Shown here piece by piece: positions 33,139-40,249 of a stretch of 64,000 nt of DNA. Numbering within the stretch: the first letter of the stretch is position 1; every line of letters begins with the position of its first letter. The notes beneath the pieces were generated by a model. It made no database searches, was not told the origin of the DNA, and was given only the letters and a program-made list of their open reading frames with translations. The DNA comes from Bacteroidales bacterium (GTDB lineage: Bacteria; Bacteroidota; Bacteroidia; Bacteroidales; F082), in contig JALNZT010000021.1 in the NCBI GenBank assembly GCA_023229135.1, positions 7,487-71,486 of the forward strand. The letters are read 5' to 3'. The position numbers were made by a program, and so were the translations under genes.

Positions 33139-33396
33139 ATGCTTATGAACGCAAATATAGCCGAAATAAAAAATTATTTACACAAGCTTATTGTTGAGAC
33201 CGATGACGAAAATATTCTCAGCAAGGTACAGGCTTATTTTACAACACTTAAAGGTAAAGATGTTGATTGGTGGGACATGATTTCTGGCCAGGAAAAAAAA
33301 GCTATAGATTTGGGTTTGCAACAACTCGAAAACGGCGAAGGAATAGCACACGAAGAAGTAAAAAGAAAAGCAGATAAACTACTCGGTAGAAAATGA
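33139..33396 (+). CDS. antitoxin of a RelE/ParE-type toxin-antitoxin pair
   Basis: An 85-aa protein beginning MLMNANIAEIKNYLHKL (ATG at 33145 is an alternative start). It has the small, acidic, helical build of Bacteroidota antitoxins that pair with RelE/ParE toxins: an N-terminal segment, a WWDMISGQEKKAIDLGLQQLE core and a basic tail ending in LLGRK. It overlaps the toxin gene by 4 bases, the usual antitoxin-first order with translational coupling. The antitoxin should bind and silence the toxin and repress the operon. No palindromic operator was pinned down. Confidence 0.78.
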   Translation: MLMNANIAEIKNYLHKLIVETDDENILSKVQAYFTTLKGKDVDWWDMISGQEKKAIDLGLQQLENGEGIAHEEVKRKADKLLGRK

Positions 33397-33683
33397 AAGA
33401 GACTGTCATCTTTTGGGCTCCTTTTGCCGAAGACACTTATCTAAAAACACTTTCTCAAATTCTTGACCGTTGGACTATTAAAGAAGCCGAAAACTTTGAG
33501 GCCAAAGTTGAAAGCCTTCTTGAAAAGCTAAAGACACACAAACGTCTTTGCCCTCCTTCCGATAAACATAAAAATCTGAGACGCTGCGTTATCTCACCCC
33601 AAATTTCTTTGGTTTATCAAATCAAAGGTAACATTATTGAACTTGTCGCTTTCTTTGACAATAGAAGTGAGCATCATTTTTAA
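33393..33683 (+). CDS. RelE/ParE-family toxin
   Basis: A 96-aa basic toxin of the RelE/ParE superfamily. The family pattern is present: VIFWAPFAEDTYLKTL at the N-terminus (usually W-S/T-x-x-A), a helix WTIKEAENFEAKV, LRRCVISPQISLVYQI and a terminal IIELVAFFDNRSEHHF. Whether it is an mRNA interferase (RelE-like) or a gyrase poison (ParE-like) cannot be told from sequence. Full length with no disruption, so probably active, in contrast to the dead regulator just upstream. Confidence 0.85.
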   Translation: MKETVIFWAPFAEDTYLKTLSQILDRWTIKEAENFEAKVESLLEKLKTHKRLCPPSDKHKNLRRCVISPQISLVYQIKGNIIELVAFFDNRSEHHF

Positions 33684-33756
33684 TAATATTCGGATTTGGG
33701 TTTGCAGTGGCGAAATTACAAATTTCACCGAGCGGAGGTGAATAACTGCAAGTCAG

Positions 33757-34163
33757 GCACCGATTATCCAGCGACATCAAACAGTCGCACCCTGACTTTC
33801 CGTTTCTGCCAGTCAGGGTGCGACTATCTTGCGACGTCAAACAGTCGCGCGCTGACTTTCCGCTTCTGCCAGTCAGGGTGCGACTATCTTGCGACGACAA
33901 ACAGTCGCGCTCTGACTTTCCGTTTCTGCCAGTCAGGGTGCGACTATCCTGCGACATCAAACAGTCGCGCTCTGACTTTAACTTAGACCCCAGTCAGGGG
34001 ACGACTATCTTGCGACGACAAACAGTCGCGCTCTGACTTTAACTTAGACCCCAGTCCGGTTACGACTATTTTATCGATGCCTTATCAGTCGTACCCTGAC
34101 TTTCCGTTTCTGCCAGTCAGGCTGCGACTATCCTGCGACATCAAACAGTCGCGCTCTGACTTT
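33757..34163. repeat. palindromic repeat array, block 2 (60-bp period)
   Basis: At least six units with a 60-bp period (61 where the loop is longer). The best unit is AGTCGCACCCTGACT (33783-33797) and AGTCAGGGTGCGACT (33811-33825), a perfect 15-bp stem with a 13-nt loop; neighbours differ at one to three stem positions. Linkers are near-identical (ATCTTGCGACGTCAAAC type), unlike CRISPR spacers. The array ends seven bases before the stop of the PhoD-like gene on the minus strand. Open frames across it are periodicity artefacts. Confidence 0.92.
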
Positions 34164-34169
34164 CAGAAT

Positions 34170-35507
34170 TCACTCCTTATTAATCACCACTTCATACTGA
34201 AGCCGATTATCCTTATCAATACACGAAACTTCTAATTTGCGCGCTGACAGAGGTCCGCTTACTTTAATCAGCCCGAAATTCCTGTCTGTGAAAACCTTGT
34301 CAGCCACCCGAAAGCTGTTTTTCCATTCTGCACCTTTTCTATTTGGACCGGCGCTCATGGTTGAAAAGGTAAGGTCCCAAACCGCTGGACTTCCGGTTTC
34401 TTCATACTTGCTCACTTCTGAAAAATGCACATCGCCGGTGATAAAAATCACGTTTTTGATCTGTTGTTCTTTGATGAAATCCAATATGCGCTGTCTTTCA
34501 CTGTCAAAGCCATTTGCTGAATAGGTTTCGTATTTTGCCACATCACTCAAAAATTGACCACCCATCGCTACTATTTTAAAGCTCGCCTTGCTTGAGACAA
34601 GGTTGTCAAAAAGCCATTGTAACTGTTTTTCACCTAAAATGGTTTTGCCTTCCTTTTTCAGGTCATTTGGGTCGCGGTACCAGCGATTGTCAAGCAAGAA
34701 GAAATCCAGATCAGCCCATTGAAAAGCGGTGATTGCACCTTCTATCCCTGCAATACCTGTTGTTGGATTGCCCCAAAACTGTTCGAAAGTTTTCAAGCTC
34801 AATACCTTGTTATAGAAGCCTTTGTCGCTGTCGTTGGGACCGTAATCGTGGTCATCCCAAATAGCGTAATTGCTGCGATTAGCAAGCAATCCTTGCATCT
34901 CAGGTGTTGAGCGGGTGTGTGTGTAACGCTTTTGAAAGCCGGTTTTTGTATTCCAATCAGGCTCACGCAAATATACATTATCGCCCAACCAAAGCATAAA
35001 ACTGGTAGGATGTGTAGCCATACTTTCAAAAACTTGATAATCACCTCCATAAGGCGTTCCCGGCCTGTCATGCTCCGGCTGATTTATATAGGCGCAACTG
35101 CCCGTGAGGAAACTAAAATCAGGTGCATCACCGCGGTACTTCCAGATTTTTTGCGTCTCAAACTGCGTTGGGTATGGCATATCGATAAACTGACCGTTGA
35201 TAAGTAGTTTGTAATCATATATTTTACCCGGCTCCACTTTGTCAGCAATAAGTTTAGCGATAAATACCTCATCAGCAGTAGTTTCTTTCTCAGCTGTGAC
35301 ATTCAAGTTATTTGGTTTTCCTGTTTCGTGATAAGCAAATTGAACTTTTGCCGCTTTTGTTGTCTGAACCCAAAGCATAACTTCCTGCATATCAGCATAG
35401 CCCACCATTGGGCCCGACTGAAGTAGGGCTGCATTCTGTGAAATTGCTGTGGTGGAAAAAAGAAATAAAAAGCTATAAAAAATTGATTTAGTGAAGTTTA
35501 AAACCAT
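34170..35507 (-). CDS. PhoD-like metallophosphatase (alkaline phosphatase D family)
   Basis: Exported phosphomonoesterase or phosphodiesterase of 445 aa with an N-terminal signal peptide (SIFYSFLFLFSTTAIS). An Fn3-like N-terminal domain is followed by the catalytic calcineurin-like domain: FLTGSCAY, MLWLGDNVYLRE, WDDHDYGPND and, near the C-terminus, FITGDVHFSEV, which supply the metal ligands. Likely to release phosphate from organic phosphates in the periplasm or at the surface. It follows the NPP-family gene by 6 bases on the same strand and is the last gene of a three-gene set headed by an Oar-like receptor. Confidence 0.9.
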   Translation of the reverse strand: MVLNFTKSIFYSFLFLFSTTAISQNAALLQSGPMVGYADMQEVMLWVQTTKAAKVQFAYHETGKPNNLNVTAEKETTADEVFIAKLIADKVEPGKIYDYKLLINGQFIDMPYPTQFETQKIWKYRGDAPDFSFLTGSCAYINQPEHDRPGTPYGGDYQVFESMATHPTSFMLWLGDNVYLREPDWNTKTGFQKRYTHTRSTPEMQGLLANRSNYAIWDDHDYGPNDSDKGFYNKVLSLKTFEQFWGNPTTGIAGIEGAITAFQWADLDFFLLDNRWYRDPNDLKKEGKTILGEKQLQWLFDNLVSSKASFKIVAMGGQFLSDVAKYETYSANGFDSERQRILDFIKEQQIKNVIFITGDVHFSEVSKYEETGSPAVWDLTFSTMSAGPNRKGAEWKNSFRVADKVFTDRNFGLIKVSGPLSARKLEVSCIDKDNRLQYEVVINKE

Positions 35508-35513
35508 AATACG

Positions 35514-36734
35514 CTATTTTAATATTTCTTTTATACTATCAAAACTACCATCTACAACTGCTGGTTTTAAGTCTAAAATATGCGCCATCAGTGGATAAAT
35601 ATGGATGTTTTTGAATGGTTTTACACTATAATTTTCTTTAAACGAATCGCCGGAAGCATAAAAAATGGCGTGTACATCGGTGTTGCCAATGTCGTAGCCA
35701 TGTGTTCCTCTGGCTTTATTCACACCCCACGACCAGAAAATACTCCAGCCGTCATCGGCCAGCAAGGTCATATCGTGTGTCCTTAAGTGTGTGCCGTGAT
35801 GCAGATGTTCTGGTGCTTCGCCATGTTTCCAAACACGCATATTCGGGATTTTAGAAAAAGCTTCATATAGTGCCTCTTTGTAGCCTTCTTTCGCAAGGAT
35901 ATTCATTGTGGGATTCCAGCCGTCAATCAACGCAATCATACTGGTGTCAACATATTGATCTAAAATAATTCGCTTTTCTGGCGAAATGGTAGCCATGCCG
36001 TGGTCCGCTGTAACAATAAAATCTATCTGATCTGCATTGTCCAGTTTGGCAATTCGGTCATTAAAAACACCGACAAGGCTATCTAAATAATGAATGGTGG
36101 GCGTGAGGCTGTCATTCATCGGGCCATAATAGTGACCGTCAGTATCAGGTTGGTCATAATACCACATAATCAGTTGTGGACGTTCTGTTTCAGGAAGTTG
36201 CAGCCAGGCCATTACTGTATCCATGCGCTGCATATAAGGGAAATTATGTTCATAGCGCTTCCAGTAAGTAGGTCTGATTCCCATCACATCGGCTTCGCTG
36301 CCAACCCAGAAAAAGGTTGCTGTTTTTACACCTTGTTTTTCGGCTGTAACCCAAATTGGCTCGCCTCCATAAAAAGTTCCATCTTCTACCGAGCTGCGGT
36401 TTCCGCGGTCGTTATAAGTTCTGTTGCTCTCAGGATCGTAAAAGCGGTTTACCAAAATCCCGTGGTGGTCCGGATATAATCCTGTGGCAATGGTGTAATG
36501 ATTGGCAAAAGTCGTGGAAGGAAAGCTGGGGATAAGTCGCTCGGCTTTAACGCCTTTTTGTGCCATTTTATCCAGGTTTGGCGTGCCATGAATTTCCGGA
36601 TAATCCCAGCGGAAACCATCTAAGGAAAGGATGACCAAAGTACGTTTTTCGTTTTTAGAAGTTTGGGGCGCAGTATTGCATGAGAAAAGACTGGCAAAAA
36701 GAAGAGAAATGACTAAAAATCGAAGTGTTTTCAT
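35514..36734 (-). CDS. nucleotide pyrophosphatase/phosphodiesterase (NPP family) lipoprotein
   Basis: Exported type I phosphodiesterase of about 406 aa in the alkaline-phosphatase superfamily. Signal and lipobox: MKTLRFLVISLLFASLFSC. Catalytic and metal residues: SLDGFRWDY, the nucleophile Thr in FPSTTFANHYT near residue 74, DTDGHYYG, TADHGM and RGTHGYD. NPP enzymes hydrolyse nucleotides and dinucleotides, releasing NMPs. The start at 36734 is favoured over 36815 because the longer reading would run through a terminator hairpin and lack a proper signal. With the PhoD-like gene it could convert nucleotides to phosphate. Confidence 0.9.
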   Translation of the reverse strand: MKTLRFLVISLLFASLFSCNTAPQTSKNEKRTLVILSLDGFRWDYPEIHGTPNLDKMAQKGVKAERLIPSFPSTTFANHYTIATGLYPDHHGILVNRFYDPESNRTYNDRGNRSSVEDGTFYGGEPIWVTAEKQGVKTATFFWVGSEADVMGIRPTYWKRYEHNFPYMQRMDTVMAWLQLPETERPQLIMWYYDQPDTDGHYYGPMNDSLTPTIHYLDSLVGVFNDRIAKLDNADQIDFIVTADHGMATISPEKRIILDQYVDTSMIALIDGWNPTMNILAKEGYKEALYEAFSKIPNMRVWKHGEAPEHLHHGTHLRTHDMTLLADDGWSIFWSWGVNKARGTHGYDIGNTDVHAIFYASGDSFKENYSVKPFKNIHIYPLMAHILDLKPAVVDGSFDSIKEILK

Positions 36735-36770
36735 AATTAAATGCATCAAGACATTAAAAAAGTAAAAGTA

Positions 36771-36803
36771 AAAAAAAGGAGGCTCACTCCCGTGAACCTC
36801 CTT
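36771..36803 (-). terminator. Rho-independent terminator after the Oar-like receptor gene
   Basis: On the minus strand AAGGAGG-TTCACGGGAGTGAG-CCTCCTT followed directly by T7: a textbook hairpin plus U-tract 20 bases past the receptor stop. The NPP and PhoD-like genes lie beyond, so they are expressed either by read-through or from their own promoter. Confidence 0.85.
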
Positions 36804-36822
36804 GTGAAAAATCACTTAATTG

Positions 36823-39800
36823 TTAATTAAAGATATATCGGATGCCAATCTGGCCAGTCCAGCGTGAACCATAGATGCCGACGTCGCTGATGTTATAGGC
36901 GCTTTCAACATCATCTGCACCATTATAGACAAATTCGGCGTTGCCATTAGCGTCAATGTCTTTGTATTCAATCAACTGGAAGGCATCGTTGCCAATATAA
37001 CGACGAATACCCCACTCTGAGTTCAGCATATTGGTGAAGTTGAAAATGTCTAAAGTAAGTTGCAGGGTATGGCGTTTCCCGCTAGCTTTGATATAGAAAT
37101 CCTGTACTAATTTCAGGTCAATTACACTCTCGAAAGGCAAACGGGCACCGTTTCTTACGGCATAATCACCCCGGTTGTCATTCAGGTATTTATCACTTGC
37201 GATAAAGCTGTTAAGATTAGCCCATTGTTGATCAACGGTTTTGGTAATATTGCCGTCTTTATCAGCGATCGGTACTAAGTTGATCTGGCTTTGGTTAGCT
37301 GGAATCCAAATTAAGTTACCAGGATTTTCACCTTCGCCGTTTAGATTGCCGCGATCGTTATACACGTATGAATAGCGTTGGCCGCTTTGTCCGTTATAAA
37401 TAAGGCTTAACGTGGTAGCAAAGTTATTGGCATATTCAAATTTGTATGAAACAAAAGCCAACAAACGTGAGCCCATATCAAAGTCTGAATAGCTGAGGTC
37501 TAAGTGGTTGAGACCGCGAACGTTTTCCATATAGCGCCATTGCGAGCTGTTTTGTGACGAAGTACCATCGTGCATTGATTTAGCTCTTCCAAAAGTATAA
37601 GCAACAGTTCCTGAGAGTCCTTTAGAAATTGGCTTTGTCAGTTGAGCAGTGAAGTTATAAGAATAACCTTCATTTGTGTTTGTGCCTAAAATAATTCTGG
37701 TGTATGAGTTTTCAATCCTTTCACCTGGATAGTATGGGCGATGGTCTGGGCCATTGTTGACGGTAGTTCCGTAGCCTGGTTTTTGGTTCACATCAAAATA
37801 CAATACATTGCTGATGTTTTTGGTGAAAATACCTTCAACGCTTCCAACCAATCCCCACCAGGGCAATTTATGGTCAACACCAATGCTGGTTCTCAACACT
37901 TGTGGGTTCTTAAAGTCTTTGGAGAAAAGGTCAACCTGTCCGCTTGGGATAGGATCATCTTGACCAAAATCAATTGCTGTATATTGGTTGTCCCATTCAG
38001 GCCTGAAATCGATATCCTGGCCCCAAGACGATTTATAATATACACCGCCCACTGTTAGTCCGTTGTTGGTATAGGATCCGCCAGGCCAAACTAAAGGCAA
38101 ACGGCTGGTAAATAGTCCGATACCTCCACGGATTTGGGTCGTTTGGTCACCATTAACATCCCAGTTAAATCCTAAACGTGGGTTGATGCTGAAATAAGGT
38201 TTCGGCATTTCGCCAATTTTAGCACCTTTCAGGTCGTAGCCGTAGGCTTCAATTTTAGCAACAGTAGTGTCGTTGAAACCATCCCAAACAGCTTGGTTGC
38301 CGCCTGAGTTTGGTTGATCCAGGTATTGTGGCACGTCAAAACGTAAGCCAGCGCTGAGTTTGAAGTTGTCAGTGAGTTGCCATTCATCCTGAATATAAAG
38401 TCCGTATTGCATCGTTCTGAAATCTGCAGCTGCTGCTGAACCGTCACCAACAATATCATCAACCAATGAATATCCGCGCTCATACTGGTAAGCAGACCCT
38501 CCTGACATAAAGTCGCCCAATGATTTATAGCGATATTCACCAAAGGCTTTACGCATAAACAAGTTGTAGGATTTTCCGTATTCAATATTGATACCGAAAG
38601 TTACGGTATGTGCGCCTTTGTAAACCGTGAAGTTGTTATTGATGGTAAAAATATCCTGATCGAGCAAGTTTCCTGAAGAGTATGGCTCTGTACCTGCGAA
38701 AATTGTTCCGTCACCGTCATCAATCTGTATGTAAGGGAATTTTCCGCCAAGAGGGCCACGATCGTCTTTAACCTTAGTGTATCCAATGATTAGATTATTC
38801 GACATGGTGTTCCAGTTACTTTTCAACTCAAGTGCTGTTGAATTGGTTGTGCTTGGGAAATAAACACCGTTATTGTAAAAGTTGATCGTCCTGTTTGATG
38901 ACCTGTTGGCACCAATTGATTCGCCTTTGGTGTAAGAGTGACGCAGGGTAAGTTTATGTTTTTGACTAATGTTATAATCAAAACGTACCAAAAATTTATC
39001 ACTATTAAGCTCGCGGGTATTGTTCAAAAACCCACCAGGATCATATCCGTAATCTTTAAGTTTGTTAGCAAAAGCATTTAAAGAGGCTTCATCTTTGGAT
39101 ATCCCTTTATAATTTACAAGGTCAAAAGGCTGTGGTGTTTCATCACGCTGAAACTCTGCATTGATAAAGAAGAATAATTTGTTTTTGATGATGGGACCGC
39201 CAACACGCATACCATAAGTTTTGGCGGTAAAATCGTCCAGTTTGATTCTTTCTTTAACGTCTTTTCCAGGTGTTTTTCCGGCTAGGCTTTGGTTGCGATA
39301 CAGGAAGTAGGCTGATCCTTCAAACTCGTTGGTTCCCCTGCGGGTAACGGCATTGATACTTGCTCCGGCAAATCCACCCTGGCGCACATCATAAGGTGCA
39401 ATTACAATCTGGAACTGGTCGATAGCGTCCAAACTAATTGGATTAATACCGGTTTGGCCACCATTGGTACCCGAGGCTGATAGACCAAATACGTCATTAT
39501 TTACCGCACCGTCAAACGAAATGGCGTTGTAGCGGTTGTTTACTCCGGCAACAGTAATAGCACCATTGCTTCCGGTAACATTGGCCTGTGGCGTTAAACG
39601 CACAAAGTCTCCAATAGAGCGGCTTAGCGTTGGCAGCTTGCTGATTTCAGCTTTACTTACATAAGTTTCGGCTCCTGTTCGGTTTCCGTCGAAGATATCA
39701 TTCAACGAAGCTACAACTTCAACATCAGCAAGCGTTATTGCTGATTCACTGAGTTTAACATCCAGTTTCAGGGTTTGACCCAGCGTGAGAAAGATGTCAT

Positions 39801-40083
39801 CTTTTGTATAAGGCTGATATCCAACGAATGTAACAGTTACCTTGTAAGGCCCGCCAACGTTCATGTTTGGAATTCTATAATAACCACTGGCATCGGTAAC
39901 CGTGCCAAATTGTGTGCCGGTAGGCAAATCAACTACCACAACCGTTGCGCCGGGTAATGTTTCGCTGTTGGAATCAAAAACTCTTCCATTCATACCGGAA
40001 GTTGTTGTTCCTTGCGCATAAATGCTTTGCCAACCGAAAATCATCATTACTGCTAAAAAGCTGATGAGTAGGTTTTTTTTCAT
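36823..40083 (-). CDS. TonB-dependent receptor, Oar-like, with carboxypeptidase-regulatory-like domain
   Basis: Outer-membrane receptor of about 1086 aa. Signal peptide MKKNLLISFLAVMMIFG to IYAQG; then a carboxypeptidase-D regulatory-like domain (MNGRVFDSNSETLPGATVVV ... FVGYQPYTKDD), a plug domain (GDFVRLTPQANV, SFDGAVNNDVFG) and a 22-stranded barrel ending in IRYIFN. The plug RRGTNEFEGSAYF is typical of the Oar/Cna-B branch. Cargo is unknown; the downstream phosphohydrolases suggest nucleotides or phosphorylated compounds, though Oar-type proteins are also involved in protein secretion. The ATG at 40083 begins a clean signal peptide; upstream starts at 40173 would cross the -7 box. Confidence 0.9.
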   Translation of the reverse strand: MKKNLLISFLAVMMIFGWQSIYAQGTTTSGMNGRVFDSNSETLPGATVVVVDLPTGTQFGTVTDASGYYRIPNMNVGGPYKVTVTFVGYQPYTKDDIFLTLGQTLKLDVKLSESAITLADVEVVASLNDIFDGNRTGAETYVSKAEISKLPTLSRSIGDFVRLTPQANVTGSNGAITVAGVNNRYNAISFDGAVNNDVFGLSASGTNGGQTGINPISLDAIDQFQIVIAPYDVRQGGFAGASINAVTRRGTNEFEGSAYFLYRNQSLAGKTPGKDVKERIKLDDFTAKTYGMRVGGPIIKNKLFFFINAEFQRDETPQPFDLVNYKGISKDEASLNAFANKLKDYGYDPGGFLNNTRELNSDKFLVRFDYNISQKHKLTLRHSYTKGESIGANRSSNRTINFYNNGVYFPSTTNSTALELKSNWNTMSNNLIIGYTKVKDDRGPLGGKFPYIQIDDGDGTIFAGTEPYSSGNLLDQDIFTINNNFTVYKGAHTVTFGINIEYGKSYNLFMRKAFGEYRYKSLGDFMSGGSAYQYERGYSLVDDIVGDGSAAAADFRTMQYGLYIQDEWQLTDNFKLSAGLRFDVPQYLDQPNSGGNQAVWDGFNDTTVAKIEAYGYDLKGAKIGEMPKPYFSINPRLGFNWDVNGDQTTQIRGGIGLFTSRLPLVWPGGSYTNNGLTVGGVYYKSSWGQDIDFRPEWDNQYTAIDFGQDDPIPSGQVDLFSKDFKNPQVLRTSIGVDHKLPWWGLVGSVEGIFTKNISNVLYFDVNQKPGYGTTVNNGPDHRPYYPGERIENSYTRIILGTNTNEGYSYNFTAQLTKPISKGLSGTVAYTFGRAKSMHDGTSSQNSSQWRYMENVRGLNHLDLSYSDFDMGSRLLAFVSYKFEYANNFATTLSLIYNGQSGQRYSYVYNDRGNLNGEGENPGNLIWIPANQSQINLVPIADKDGNITKTVDQQWANLNSFIASDKYLNDNRGDYAVRNGARLPFESVIDLKLVQDFYIKASGKRHTLQLTLDIFNFTNMLNSEWGIRRYIGNDAFQLIEYKDIDANGNAEFVYNGADDVESAYNISDVGIYGSRWTGQIGIRYIFN

Positions 40084-40122
40084 GGGGATTAGTGTTAGAT
40101 TTAAGGGTATTTTTAAACGCAT

Positions 40123-40130
40123 CAAATGTA
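40123..40130 (-). promoter_or_regulatory. -7 element upstream of the Oar-like receptor gene
   Basis: TACATTTG on the minus strand, 40 bases before the ATG at 40083. No -33 TTG at the ideal spacing. Its place inside the longest open frame supports the shorter start. Confidence 0.5.
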
Positions 40131-40249
40131 TAGTTTTGAATCTTTTGTTTTTAAAATAATTATTAACAAACATTAATTATTTCTCACAAAAAGTGTTAAT
40201 AATTGTGACTTTCAATGAATTAAGGTTTAATAACTTTTATAAAGTATTT

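Noticed and set aside
33634..34036. Open frames of 72-108 codons on both strands in repeat block 2
   Set aside because: Same periodicity artefact; they also overlap the toxin gene's end and have no independent support.
33757..34163. CRISPR array
   Set aside because: Regular spacing was suggestive, but the would-be spacers are almost identical in every unit and no cas gene is present. The units are palindromic repeats.
36735..36815. Upstream start of the NPP gene at 36815
   Set aside because: The added residues are encoded by the terminator of the previous gene and would bury the signal peptide.
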